Positions 24,752-36,710 of a DNA stretch of 64,000 nucleotides are shown here, piece after piece (positions within the stretch are counted from its first letter, which is position 1; every line of letters begins with the position of its first letter). Location: assembly GCA_964247055.1 (NCBI GenBank), contig OZ176058.1, forward strand, positions 4,960,001-5,024,000, given 5' to 3'. Position numbers and translations under genes: made by a program. The notes beneath the pieces were generated by a model. That model saw only the letters and a program-made list of their open reading frames with translations, did no database searches and was not told where the DNA came from. Origin of the DNA: Paragordius varius. Lineage: Eukaryota > Nematomorpha.

Positions 24752-25978
24752 CATTGTGTGCAAAAAAATTTTTAACGAAAAATTTTTTTTTCATGAGATA
24801 GCTTATGACGAGCGTATTCATTTGTCGAAAAAATTTTTATTTGTTGACAACCTAGTTTTTGAAATATTGAGAGAAAATTGAAATCGGGCAAAAAGTGAAA
24901 ATTAAGGATGATTCAAAAAATAAAATCTGAAATATTATCGTTTATTATCATTTTAGGAGATATTTTCAATATATAAATAGACTAAAATCATATAGTTAGG
25001 GTTTCTATAAAATTTCAGGTCAAAAGCTGGCGTTTTTCTTTTATCATACTTAAAGATAAAAAATTTAATGAAACTATATTAAAATATTTTTTTTAATTAT
25101 TTATTACCTAAACTCACTATTAAAATCTTAACATTCATATTTTATTCAGGATTAAACTTCTATATCAAAATAAAACCAAAAATATTGTTTTTTAATTTTC
25201 CATTTTTTTGTCATCTGGTTTATAAGTGTATAAAAAATTTATACTGTTTTATTTTGGATTCTTACATGAGTGAGAATTATCATGTATATAATTTATGCAA
25301 AATAGGATTAAAAATTAGTGGAATATCAACCAACGATCCGTACAAATCCCAATAAAAATATTAATTTATCATAAAACATTGTTACAGGAAATTGTAAAGA
25401 TTGTTGGTTGATATCCACTACTTTTAAAAGATTATATACCTAATAATTCCTAATCATGTAAGAATTCAAAATAAAACAGTATAAATTTTTTATATACTCA
25501 TAAACCAGATGACAAAAAAAATGGAAAAATAAATAACATACTTTTGGTTTTATTTTGATTTAGAGGTTTATTAATATGATTGTTAAGATTTTAATAGTGG
25601 GTTTAGGTAGTAAATATTTAAAAAAATATTTTAATATAGTTTCATTAAATTTTTTTATCTTTAAGTATGATAAAAGAAAAACGCCAGCTTTTGACCTGAA
25701 ATTTTATAGAAACCCTAACTATATGATTTTAGGCTATTTATATATTGAAAATATCTCCTAAAATGATAATAAACGATAATATTTCAGATTTTATAATTAT
25801 TTTTTGAATCATCCTTAATTTTCATTTTTTGCCCGATTTCAATTTTCTCTCAATATTTCAAAAATTAGGTTGTCAACAAATAAAAAATTTGCGGCAAATG
25901 AATACGCTGCTCATAGGCTATCTCGTGAAAAAATTTTTTTTCGTTAAATCAAAATGACCCTCTTTTTTGCACATAGTG
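24752..25978. mobile_element. 1.2-kb fold-back element with ~590-bp inverted repeats
   Basis: The left arm from CATTGTGTGCAAAAAAATTT is matched almost base for base by the reverse complement of the right arm ending TTTTTTGCACATAGTG. TA flanks both ends. Paired landmarks include AAAGCTGGCGTTTTTCTTTT with AAAGAAAAACGCCAGCTTTT, and ATGAGTGAGAATTATCATG near the centre. Only the middle ~60 bp are unpaired. No transposase frame; a non-autonomous TA-target (Tc1/mariner-like) origin is inferred. Confidence 0.85.
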
Positions 25979-26019
25979 TATATATATACAAACATAAAAG
26001 CTAGAATTGCAGTTGTGTA

Positions 26020-26276
26020 TTATATTAAAAACTGAATTATACGGGCAAAACGTAAAAATATAAATACAAAATTTTTTTAAAAACCATAATTTTTGAAACC
26101 TTAATTTTACAATATATAACTTACAGTATCAACTATATAGTCTGAGATAGAGATTTTATTGGTAACACAATCCATTATATAATTTGCACTATAAAACAAT
26201 CAAATATATTAAAATAGAATAAAATATTTGTCTTTATATTTTTACGCTTTATCTGTATAATTTCAATTTTTACTGT
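26020..26276. mobile_element. palindromic pogo-type MITE, copy D
   Basis: Left half ACTGAATTATACGGGCAAAA CGTAAAAATATAAA; right half ATTTTTACGCTTTATCTGTA then TTTTTACTGTA. The left terminus is degraded. Confidence 0.8.
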
Positions 26277-26279
26277 ATT

Positions 26280-27010
26280 TCTTAAAATATGCCCTAGATA
26301 TAAATTAAAAAGTTAATTGAACTATTTTAATTTTCTAGTGGTAACCAGTATAACCTTTTTATTATTTCACACAAAAAAGCTAAGAAATCAACCAAAAAAG
26401 GCAATCGTCTTACCTGTCAGGCATCTCCTTCATAACTAACAAACCGTTTTAAAGTTTAATGCATAATACGAATTGTGTTATGCTATTCTTGGAATCATTT
26501 TTGTACTCACCTATTTAAAGGTCCCAGGTTTGATGGAAAAATCGTTGAAATTATAATTTTAACCATTCAATCATGTCATGCTGTTTACATTGTCCTTTAG
26601 ATATTTCTGTTTATTATATAACTTTTAATAATTTCAAATTTGATAAATATTTAAACAAGCTTTTCGTCAGTTATCCTCTTTTGAATCGAAGAACATAACA
26701 TAAAAATATGTTAAAGCTAAAATATTCAGGCACAGAATTATTAAACAGCAATCCTTGCCTTTGTTTTCTCTAAAAAATATATCAATATATAAACTCCATT
26801 TGTAGTCAAACTTATTTTGTATTATTTAATAAAAATATTTACTGGTTCAAAACAAAAAAATGAAATCTGCGTAACTACTTTAATGCATTGTATAAAAATT
26901 AATCTTACCTCAATGTGGATATCAATAATTATGGTTTATCCCACTGTTCAGCTATACTTTTTTAATCCTTAATATCCTAAAAACATTCAATTCCAATCGT
27001 ATATATATTT
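26280..27010. other. intergenic, nothing recognised
   Basis: AT-rich sequence without an open frame. TTCCCATGGT-like or tRNA box motifs were looked for and not found. Confidence 0.45.
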
Positions 27011-27022
27011 CAAAATTGTAAT

Positions 27023-28680
27023 GGTAATAAACAACCTCTTTGTTTGATATGCAATGAATTATTGGCTTCGGAGAGTATGAAACCATTAAAATTAAAAAGA
27101 GATCTTGAATCAAAGCATGTTTCATATGTCAATAAACTTTAAGAATATTTTGAAAGCCTGTGTATTTCTTTAAAAACATCAAAAAATTTATAACCGTTTA
27201 TAAAAAATATTTACTAGAATCATATGAAGTATTATACTGTATTGCTAAAAATAAAAAGCCGTTCACCACTAAAGAAAATCTTGTGTTACTACCTGCTGCT
27301 ATTAGAATGGTAGAACTAATACATGGAAGAAAATATGGCGATTATATTAGAAAAATTCCTTTGTCGAACGAGTCTGTGGAAAATATTTTTGATATTAACA
27401 ACAATCAATTAATACAACTTATGACAAGAATTTAAGAAAGCCCAGAATTTTTGCTTCATTTGGATGAAAAAACTGATATTACTAAATTGGCTCGTTGTTA
27501 CTATATGTCAGGTACGTTTATAATAAAGAAAGCGTGGAGAAATTTGTTGTGTGGAAGACCAACCTACAGAGTAAAACATATATCGTAAAGTTGACTAATT
27601 TTTAAAAGCAGGAGGTTTAGAATGGAAAAACATCTGTGATATATGCACAGATGGTGCAAAGCGATGACGGGAAAAAATATTGGTTTTATATCATTTTTTT
27701 AAACTGCTCATTATGATCATATAATTACATTACCTCATTCACCGAGAGGCTTTAGCAGCAAAAAAATAGCATCAGAATTGAATCATGTGCTGGAGGATGC
27801 TGATAAGGTCATAAATTTTATTAAGATCCATGCTCTTAACAGTGGCTTATTATTAAATCTCTGTAAGGATATGGATTCCAACTATACAACTTTGTTATTA
27901 CATGCAGAAGTAAAATGGTTGTCAAAAAGTCAGAGTTTAAAAAGATTATTGTAGTTAAAAGGTGAGATCTAATTATTTTTAACTGAAGAAAATTGTCAAT
28001 TTGTTGCTTTATGACTTGTGGCTATCCATGCTCTGTAATTTGTCAGATTTTTTGTGAAGTTGATCTTAAATTGTCTCTTCAAAGAAAAAATTGCAAAAAA
28101 TTTACTTTATAAGATGAAATTAAAAGTTTCATAGATTTGCATTTGAAAAAGTAGGGTGGAAAAAATTTGTTCAAAATGTTTCCAGTGTCGACAATTTTGT
28201 AATTAAGAAAATTCATTGTAAAACTTTTATTAAAAAACTATTGTAGATCACTTAAAAGCGCTAGAAATACAGTTCTGGACATATTTTATATTAAATGTTG
28301 ATTTACAAAAAATAGGTTGGATTTAAAAACCGTTTTGGATTGGCTTAAGTAAGATTGATCATCTGCCACTTAAAGCTCAGGAGGAATTTGTGAGCTTTCG
28401 TGATCATACTAAAAACTACAATTCCAAAAAAAGTACATGGAATTCTGGATCGGAACTAGAAATGAACCCTGAATCGCCGATATGGCGTTAAATGTACATC
28501 TGCCACTCAATACCACATATTTATATGAAGTTACATTCTCAGCTTTAACACACATTTAATCCCAATATCGTTTAGCTATAAAAAAAGTGAAAAGGTCCCT
28601 ACCTTCATTAGTTTCAAACATTACCCCAAGATTTGATTCGTTATGCGATAAAAAACAGGCACATCCATCTCATTAAATTT
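27023..28680 (+). pseudogene. hAT transposase (BED-finger, ZBED5/SCAND3-like), decayed
   Basis: The sequence encodes, in pieces, a BED zinc finger (CLICNELLASESMKPLKLKR, then ESKHVSYVNK), ESYEVLYCIAKNKKPFT, LPAAIRMVEL, the first catalytic region LHLDEKTDITKLARCYY, CTDGA, RGFSSKKIASELNHVLEDAD, and LLLHAEVKWLSKSQSLKRLL. This order is that of animal hAT transposases related to ZBED5/SCAND3. The longest intact piece is 27160-27435. Several stops and frame changes separate the blocks, including a stop after VSYVNKL and another after LMTRI, and the second aspartate region is damaged. It is not expressible as one protein. Confidence 0.85.
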
Positions 28681-28924
28681 TTAACGTAAACTTTAATTTA
28701 ATATTTACCACGCAACTACATGGATATATTCGAGAGAATGAAGACGGTCAGAATCCACTTTAGTGCATGTAACTATTATAAAAACATTTCTATAGCATTT
28801 CGCGCAAATCTCAGTTTTAGATTTTTATATGTTTCAAAACGATTTCTAAATTTAAATATTTTCATATGCATATGTATTTGTTATTTAATAAATATATCAT
28901 TAAAAAATATTAATTAAATTAAAT

Positions 28925-28972
28925 ATTTGTTTTTATGTTTTTGCAATTTTTTCTGATTGAATTTTTACTGTA
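28925..28972. mobile_element. 3' end of a pogo-type MITE
   Basis: TTGTTTTTATGTTTTTGCAA followed by GAATTTTTACTGTA matches the right terminus of the palindromic MITE family. The left half is missing. The homologous remnant in copy 2 (about 44190-44272) keeps more, including GATTGTCTTTTAAAAT. Confidence 0.65.
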
Positions 28973-29689
28973 AATAGAGCAATTATATAAGTCGTAAGCC
29001 CACAAACCACATTTTTCTATTCTAATAATCATTATATATATATATATCCGGCTATATAAGACACTGATAGGAGACTAGGATATTTTTGGGATTAAATTAA
29101 TTAAAATACCACTGGTCATATAAAGATAATGCTCTTTTGAAAACATATTAAGCTTTATTTGAATTTAAATAGCTAATGAAGATAATGAACCCAAAATTAA
29201 TTAATTGTGATAATTATTTATAATTAAAAACAGTAATTATAATAAAATAAATAATTTTTGGTAAAGTTTTTTAAGGGCAAAAATTAATTTCTGGCGAACA
29301 GCTATTTATAAAAGGTTACACATATTAAAAAATTTTATTTTCCAATTTAGAAGCCTTATAAATATCGAAGCTTATTGATATATGTGCTAAAATTATTTAT
29401 TTAGTTATTGAATTAAATTTGATTCTACTTTATACTCAAAAAATTAGAAATCATTAAACCAAAACCGTTTTAATAATATTGGTTTTGTAGACCAAGTTTT
29501 TTAAATTTATTGTGCAAAGTAAGTATTGTTTCACTCTTATATAATAATTTATAATAATCTGATGTACCTATAATTCCTATCCTTTAAATTAATTAATATT
29601 TGCAATATAAAGTATATAAAAACCAGTTTATTCAATTTGAAGCACGAACATCTTTAATTAAACAAATAATTTGGTTTTTATTGAGTTCT

Positions 29690-30720
29690 CTTTGTAACCC
29701 TGACCTTCTTTGCCTAGTTACAGATAATTTCAAGCTTTTAATAAACTCATATGGCTTCATAAAATTTCAATAAATCAGCTCCAAAACAACGCAATTGCTA
29801 TATAGTGCGCAGTTTTTGGCGGGTAGTTCCTTACCCAGGGGTTTAAAAAAGCGTTGGGCAAATTTTTTACCTTAATAAGGACAATGTCTGGAATTATCAT
29901 GGATTCCATATGTTCCTATTAGTCTCATAGGTTTCCTTAAATTTGGCTCCAAAGGCATGCTGCATCGATATGGCGACTCAGTTGTTGGTGGGTAGCCCCC
30001 TACCCAGAGGCCAATATAAAAAAGACGTTCAATAAAAATTTTGCCTTATAGGAGAAATCATCATTCATTCCATATGTTCTGAATAGTTTAGAATGGCTTT
30101 AAAACTAAGTAATATTTCAATGGTAGCGCATTTTTTAGGGCGTAAAGGGCCTATTTAACCGCTTAAAAACCACCCCTCGACTTAAATTTTTGCCTTTTTA
30201 CGGGTAATATTTCAGGCCATTATAAAACTTATATGGCTCGATAAGATTTATGAAAATTAACTCCTAAACAACGCAATTTTGATATGATGGCGCAGTTGTA
30301 GGCGGGTAGCCCTTTACCCAGAGGCCAATATAAAAATGTAGTTAGATAAAAAATTTACCCTTATAGGGGAATACCGGAATCATCATTCATTCTATATGTT
30401 CTTAAAAGTGGTACAAAGGCTTCAAAACTAAATAATAGTTCAATGATATTGCATTTTTTAGGACGTAAAGGGCCTATTTAACCGCTATTATAAAAAATCC
30501 GCTCAAATTTTTGACCTTTTACGGGTAACATTTTATGCAATGATTGAACTCATTGACCTAGTTCTGAAATTTAGCCCCAAAAGCACGCATTTCGATATGA
30601 CGCGTCAGTTTTTAGCGGGTATATTCTTACCCAGGAGCTATCATTAAAGAAACGCTTAACTAACATTTTTGCCTTTTAACAGGAAATACCTGAAATCCTT
30701 ATTGAATTCTTACGGCATAC
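29690..30720 (+). repeat. ~145-bp tandem repeat, about seven units
   Basis: Each unit carries variants of TTGCCTTTTACGGGTAAT, GAATTCATATGTTCT, CGATATGGCGCAGTTTTTGG and GGGTAGCCCCTTACCCAGAG. Starts fall near 29720, 29870, 30050, 30190, 30345, 30500 and 30650. It is less AT-rich than the surroundings. The element immediately downstream begins exactly where it stops. Function unknown. Confidence 0.75.
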
Positions 30721-32573
30721 CAGTGGCGGACTATAAATTGTGGGCCCACCTGCAACATTTAAATACTGCACCCCCCTTCCCCCAAAAAATCATTTGCAGT
30801 TATCTTTTCACCTGGCGCATCACTTAGATTCGTAAAGAAATATTATATTTAAAAATGGTAATATTTACATGTCTTGCCATCCTGAGTCTAAATGTTTTGC
30901 GTTTATTATATATGATGGTTAGTACCCACCCCCACCCTAACCACCGCCAATCTTAAAGTATTCAGTTAATTAAAAAACTTATTAAGCGCATGTTGTTAAT
31001 CAGAAAATCTTTTAAAATTACGTTTTCTTGATTTTGCTTGAGCAAATTTTCTAATTATATCGTTTTTATCCATGATCAAGTTTTTAATTTTTCCCTTCCT
31101 TTTTGTTCACTTTTAAAACTGCCAGAAATTAATAAAGAAACAAACAATATCATTATGGCTAAAAATTAATGGATTGTAAAAAAATTGCATTTTTGCTCTT
31201 TCTTCCCTTAACTCAATAATATTAAAATTATGAAACCATTTTCTAAAAAAATTATGTGTAAATTGTCTTTCACACTGCATTATAAAACATACTATATTTT
31301 TAGGCTATATGATTATTGCAAATGAGATTTTATATGTAATTTTTAATAAAACATTATGTATAGCAGAAAACGCCATCTTTATATTAAATATAAAACATGT
31401 TATGGAGATTATTTTCTTAGTCTAACTTTGCAATTACAAGTCATAGTATTTCCTATCAAGCAATAGGTGGATGTATGAAACTAAAATTTTATGATGACAA
31501 TGTTTACCACGTGTCATAGTGTGAAAAGCATTTTGTCCTTGTTGTGGACTCATCAGCCACACATAATGAACACGGGTAAACACTGTCAGTTAGGAGTTTG
31601 TATATGTATACGATTTACAATTCAATTTCACCCTTAAACAATTCAACACCCTTGAACAATTCAAATTCACCCTTAAACAATTCAACACCCTTGAACAATT
31701 CAAATTCACCCTCGAACAATTTAAATTCGCCCTCAAATAATATATATGCTTTTTAAGATTAAAAATTACCAATATTTTTAAATATTTTTAAAAAAATAAA
31801 AGTTTTGTTTTAAATTAAAATAATACTGAAAAAATAATAAACATAACATAAACATATATTCCATATTAATAAGGTGTTATATTAGTTCGAAAATACATAA
31901 TTTATTTTTACGGTGAATTTAAATTGTTTAAAGGTGAATTTGAATTGTTCGAGGGTGAATTGAATTGTTCAAGGGTGAATTTAAACGGTAAATGGCATAT
32001 ACTGAGTATTTAAATTTAAGACCAATTATAGGTGGTGAAAGAGAAAACAGGGAACTTAAATCCCCGAGAGAACAATCGATTGTACTTAAATCAAATTAAT
32101 TATATCTCCTTTTAATCCATTAGCCGTACTATTACTTCTAATTACAAAGGTAAACTAAGAAAATAATTTAAATAATATTTATATTTTATTATTTTTTTAC
32201 AACAAAATAATTTAAGACTTGAAAATTATAAGTTTCATTAACTTTTGTTGTCAGTTATCTATTCCCATTTTATTTTTAACTATTTTTTAATTTTTTATGG
32301 TGTAAGAGTGTTTATTAATTATCAACTTGTAATAAAACCGCTTGTTGGAATAGTGAAAATGCATTTTTTTGCTCTTTATTCCTTTCAATCAATAATAATT
32401 TTCTTTATTTTTTGCCAGTATACTTACAATCAGGCAATCATTAATTACATATCTGTAAATAAAAAAGTTAATAAATTTTAGGCCCTCAATCAAAATAGAA
32501 AGGGGCCCATATTTAATATTAATAAAGGTCCCCTCCGTACCTCTCCCCCTAGCTCCCCGTAGTTTCGCCACTG
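30721..32573. mobile_element. non-autonomous hAT element, copy 1
   Basis: Ends are CAGTGGCGGACTATAAATTG and, inverted, TAGTTTCGCCACTG. The 8 bp after the right end are TCTCATAC; the left flank in copy 2 (46017-46024) is TCTCATAC as well. Together they show an 8-bp target duplication, as expected for hAT. About 1.85 kb with no transposase frame. It holds the MITE at 31611-31995. Confidence 0.82.
31611..31995. mobile_element. MITE with subterminal tandem repeats
   Basis: Inverted termini TACGATTTACAATTC and GTAAATGGCA. Inside each terminus are 3-5 tandem copies of AATTCACCCTTGAACAATTCA (left) or its reverse complement (right). The homologous site in copy 2, near 47452-47460, is empty and reads TGTATATATACTGAG, which supports a TA target. 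Relatives: 52495-52774, 53003-53313 and 55555-55816. Confidence 0.85.
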
Positions 32574-33433
32574 TCTCATACTTTGGGCGAAAAATACAAA
32601 AAATTATTTTGTGGACTTAGTTTTTTGAAACAAAATGGTATTTTACGGGGGGGGAGTAAAGTCGGGCAACCGAAAAAAATGTAAAAAAATTATATTTGAA
32701 ATCGAATGCTCCAACACGTTTTCCGGAAATGTCTCAAAGACACGATTTTTGTGGACTTCTGTTTTCAAAAAACGCGTTTTTATACAGGGTGGGCCCAAAC
32801 AGGTGGCCTAATTCATAAAAGGGCCAAGCTATTGTTGGAGCATTCATTAATTATTATATTTCTTCGACATTTGGATTTGAATGGGTATACCGGTTTTCCG
32901 GAAACAGATCACAAAGCCACCACTATATAGATTACTGTCGCAAATTTTTAATATTTATATAAAATTAGTCGACAATGACTGATAGGTGCATTAAAAAAAT
33001 ATTTTCTATGCAATAAACAGAAAAAAACCAGAACCGTTGTTCCACGTTAAGAGCCGCAACCGGAATAGTGTTTAAATTTTAATAACCGTTTTGTAACATG
33101 TTCCATCATTTAAACGGTTCTGGCACTGAAAAAAATATAAAAAACAGGAACCTCTACTAGCCAGAACCGTAGAATTGTACTACAGGCCAAATCTTTTAAT
33201 TTATTATGGAAAACTTTTAAATATTTTTACACTCTTATGTTATAATATGAAATACATTGAGTAAATTACTCTTTTAAATATTTTTGTTATGGGGAAGGGG
33301 TACTTTGAGTTAGATCAGATGAAATATAGTTCTATAAGAGGAGCAACATGTTAAAAATCCAATGCTTTCATCTGCAGTGTATTTGGATCTTCGTTTTAAA
33401 AGGGAAAAATGCACTGCAAGATATACATAAAAG
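32574..33433. other. unclassified tail of segmental duplication 1
   Basis: Matches 48055-48962. It has a poly-G run near 32647, ATGCTCCAACACGTTTTCCG, and AACCAGAACCGTTGTTCCAC with partly inverted echoes (AACGGTTCTGG). It may be one more old element. No gene supported. Confidence 0.5.
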
Positions 33434-33641
33434 TACATGTCATGCTGCGTACATTTTTTATTTTACATTATGTTTATTATATATTTGTGCATCCCTAATA
33501 AGCTCTAGCTTTTACCATAGTTTTAAACTTTATAAATTAATATTAAACAAGCGTGTCTTCAGTTATCCTATTTTGAATCGAAACACATTTATTGTCTGAA
33601 TGCAAAATACATAATAATATGTTAAAGCTATAAATATTTAA

Positions 33642-33716
33642 CACTTCGATTCAAATTGGGGTATCCTACCCCAATTTGAATCATAGGACTGAAATGAATG
33701 TGTGGGCCACGCTTTG
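33642..33716. mobile_element. minimal TTAA MITE: two ends, almost no middle
   Basis: After TTAA at 33638-33641 come CACTTCGATTCAAATTGGGG, TATC, and then directly TACCCCAATTTGAATCATAG and GAAATGAATGTGTG. These are the two ends of the 565-584 bp family (21139, 35917, 46396) joined through the shared GGGGTA/TACCCC palindrome. The right TTAA is not clear. Confidence 0.7.
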
Positions 33717-33984
33717 ATTAGCACTGATTAGCTCTTTACTTTTTTTATAACTAGTTATGATGTAACTGACAACCTAAGTTTGAAATGGCAACTTTCATCA
33801 ATATTTGCAAACTTGAAATTATTTTTTCTAAAAGATGAAAATTAAACATGAGCTATTATAGGCCCTGTCCAATGAAAAAGAGTTTAAGAAAAATAAAATG
33901 CCTAATTTATATTTCAACTTAGTTTTTTAAAGGTGATAAATGCAATAGAAATATTATAATTTACAATTTTAACCAAGTATTAAT

Positions 33985-34085
33985 GGAAATAATTTAAAGT
34001 TTTGAAAAGTATGGTTATCTTTTAGAAAAACATATTTTTCTTAATATTTTTACGTTTTGTCCGTATAATATCAACTTTTACTGTA
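33985..34085. mobile_element. right half of a pogo-type MITE, copy E
   Basis: AAAGTATGGTTATCTTTTAG, ATATTTTTACGTTTTGTCCG, TATAATATCAACTTTTACTG TA. It ends 8 bp before a candidate splice acceptor (AG at 34092-34093). Confidence 0.75.
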
Positions 34086-34093
34086 TTTTTAAG

Positions 34094-34787
34094 TTCAATG
34101 GAGCTATTATTAAAAGAATATCTAAGAAACCAGTTTAAAACTGCTTTAGACCAGAAGAATCAAAACTCTGCTAATACTGTTTACAAGATTGAATATGAGA
34201 AAGGGTTAGTTAGTAAATAATGATGTTAGATGGCTCTTAATGTTATATCTAATTTAAAGATACAGTAAAATTTAATTTACACCGACAAAATGTAAAAATA
34301 TAAAGACAACCCATACTTTTTTAAACCCTAATTTATCCTATTAAAAACATTTAATAATAATGGTAAAATATGTGATGATTGTATTACCAATATACATCCT
34401 ATTCTATATTGGGAATTTTAATAAAATGTATTATATTAAAAAATCAAGTTTAGTATTGTTGTATTTAAGAAAAAAATATTTGTCTCTATATTTTTACCAT
34501 TTGTCCGCGTAATTTCAATTTTTACTGTAATACTAAAGCTTGAATAAATGGATATTTTAATGTATTTACTAAAACAATATTTATTATTAGTAATATATTA
34601 TGACTTTGTACAAAAAATTAAGGTTAAACTAATTTTTGATGTTGCGGATTACTCAGAATCAATTGAGATTTTCCGTCTAACAAGCCGGTAAGTAAAAATC
34701 CGTTCAGTGGAATTTTCAATTTCTCCTATCATAGAACATAGAATTGAATTATTATTGAGACAGAATGACACCAATATTAAACTTAAG
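34094..34787 (+). CDS. candidate three-exon gene fragment, family unknown
   Basis: Exons 34094-34212, 34591-34687 and 34742-34787 join in frame to about 87 residues. Acceptors are TATTTTTAAG, TTATTATTAG and GAACATAG. Donors are GTTA|GTAAAT, AGCCG|GTAAGT (a perfect consensus) and CTTAAG|GTAAAA. The reading includes MELLLKEYLRNQFKTALDQK, IEYEKG, VKLIFDVADYSESIEIFRLT and IELLLRQNDTNIKLK. This is mixed charged and leucine-rich, like a helical cytosolic domain. It is open at both ends, so more exons would be needed; I did not find them. A pogo MITE fills the first intron. I do not recognise the family. It could be a captured fragment. Confidence 0.42.
34261..34529. mobile_element. palindromic pogo-type MITE, copy F
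   Basis: TACAGTAAAATTTAATTTAC, CCGACAAAATGTAAAAATAT; right half ATATTTTTACCATTTGTCCG, ending TTTTTACTGTA. It lies inside the first intron of the candidate gene. Confidence 0.85.
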
Positions 34788-34789
34788 GT

Positions 34790-35912
34790 AAAATTTAAAT
34801 AAAATTTCGACATCATTATTTTTGTATAAAAAAAGATTAAACCTTACACTTGACAGTAATTTTCGAAAAAAAAACACATCATAATATATGTGAAAGTGAT
34901 ATTTTGGTGTTCTTGATCTCATTAACGCTTTTACAATGTTTCATCAAAATATACTACATGAATTAAATTTATGTTTTTTAAAAATATTTTAAATGGTTTT
35001 AAGGTGATAACATTTCACCAATAAATTATAAAACAAACTGTTATAACAATGATAAAATATTGTCAACTGAAATATGGTTATTATATATGTAATGCTTTTT
35101 CAAACTCAATATTTTTACCCGTAAAAATAGTTGCTTTAACTATCGGTGTAGTTTTAGACCCCAGCAAGATTTTCAAGGAATGAATTAAAAATTTCTTTAT
35201 TTCATAAAATATAAAATTGTGAAAATACCCATCTCAGTCTTTTTAGCCCTTATTTTTTCTCATTTTTATGAAAAGACATACAAGGCAAATATATGTATAT
35301 TATGTTTTTAAAATTATTAACTTTAAAGCTTTGAATTACATTTTAACAACAAATTTTTGATATTTATATATTTTATGATACCTGTTGGTTTCAATCGGGT
35401 TTTTTAACAAGCTTGTTTTAGATTGTAACTATTTAATATATCATAAATCCCAATTACGGACTCTATAAGATTTATAAGCTTTTATCTTGAGAATGTTAAT
35501 AGAAAGTAATCCAGAACAAATCTACCCTATAAACTAATCGTCAAAAAATGATAAGATTATGAAGTAAATTGCTATAATGATTATTTTTCAAATAGAATGT
35601 GTCCATAAACTGCGTCACTAACATCGTTTGGACAAAGTAAAGACGGTTAAATTTAATATATATATTTTATTCATTCATCACCTTAATACTGATTTATATT
35701 TGGTATTAAACTTAAAGAACAATTTCAATATTTATATACAAATTTAAAATAATTTAACGATAATCATATGCTTTTTATGTAATTTTGATATATTTTAGTG
35801 ATGTTTTTTAAAAAGAAGTTTCTAGCTTTGACCAAAAAAATATTATTTAAAAAAATGCGCAGATTGTACCCTTTGATATGGACCACTTATCACAAAGGTG
35901 TTATTAACTTTC
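34790..35912. other. intergenic, nothing recognised
   Basis: AT-rich. A slightly more balanced patch near 35130-35190 (TAACTATCGGTGTAGTTTTA) has no usable frame with splice sites that I could support. Confidence 0.45.
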
Positions 35913-35916
35913 TTAA

Positions 35917-36481
35917 CACTTGGTAAAACACATTCATTTTAATCCTTCGATTCAAATTGTGGGGTAGTTGGATACCCCAGGCCAGTTTAAAATTAAATTC
36001 TTTAAAAAATATGGAAGGAATCAAAACCATGGCAAAATTTTGCACTTACATAACATTAGTAAACCGAAATATATAAAAGATTTTATTCAAAAATACTTGA
36101 TATTATTTATTTTAAGCTAAAACCGAAACGTAAAAATTTCGTCAACGTGACATGTGTCAAATTGTAAAATTAAAAAAAAATACAAAATAAACCGCTTTTT
36201 CTATTTCTATCAATGTTAGATGTAATTAATATTAAAAAAGCTTTAGTTTTACCCTTGTTATTTGGAAGACAATATATTGCAAAAATTTTGTAAAATAAAA
36301 ATGGCGTCGAAGTAGTTTTAGATGAAACTTTTTTTTCAATATAAAATTTTATCAAGATATTTTGGCTTTATATATTTTTTATCAGGATAGAAGCATAAAT
36401 TTAAATTGGGACCGTTCAGTATTTTTTTTAAAACTTAAATCTCGTTTTGGGTATTTAGATAACCCAATTTGAATCGAAGTG
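35917..36481 (+). mobile_element. TTAA-flanked MITE, copy 2
   Basis: 565 bp between TTAA 35913-35916 and TTAA 36482-36485. It starts CACTTGGTAAAACACATTCA and ends TTTGAATCGAAGTG, with the same internal blocks (CGGTTTATTTTG-type, ATGGCGTCGAAGTAG) as copies 1 and 3. Confidence 0.87.
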
Positions 36482-36590
36482 TTAATATAATGAAAAATTT
36501 TTTTTATGTATTTTAAAATTATTTATAAAAATAATTTGTTAAATTACAAAATTTCCAAATCTAATAAAGTATATAAAAATAGGTGTTAAA

Positions 36591-36710
36591 TTTTCATTTT
36601 ATAAATAATATAATACGTTTTATAATTGTTTTATTTTAAAACAAGATAAATTTTCATTATATAAATAATATAATACGTTTTATAATTGTTTTATTTTAAA
36701 ACAAGATGGT
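36591..36710 (+). repeat. 60-bp tandem duplication
   Basis: Two near-identical 60-bp units with ATAAATAATATAATACGTTT and TATAATTGTTTTATTTTAAA. The surrounding 36486-36899 is otherwise unremarkable AT-rich sequence with no counterpart in arm A. Confidence 0.85.

Larger units (their letters stand above)
27011..33433 (+). repeat. segmental duplication, copy 1
   Basis: Direct homology over its whole length to 42166-48962, with scattered substitutions and indels. In order it contains a decayed hAT transposase, a decayed pogo-MITE end, a 145-bp tandem block, a non-autonomous hAT element and an unknown 850-bp tail. It differs from copy 2 by carrying the MITE at 31611 and lacking the TTAA MITE. Confidence 0.88.

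Noticed and set aside
26500-26540. Possible tRNA B-box near GGTCCCAGGTTTGATGG
   Set aside because: No matching A-box or cloverleaf arms could be drawn around it.
31590-31772. Minus-strand frame with repeated NCSRVNLNCLRV-like units
   Set aside because: It is a translation of MITE subterminal repeats, not a protein repeat.
32706-33599. Short plus-strand frames in the tail of the segmental duplication
   Set aside because: The frames are not kept in the homologous copy at 48055-48962 and show no motif.
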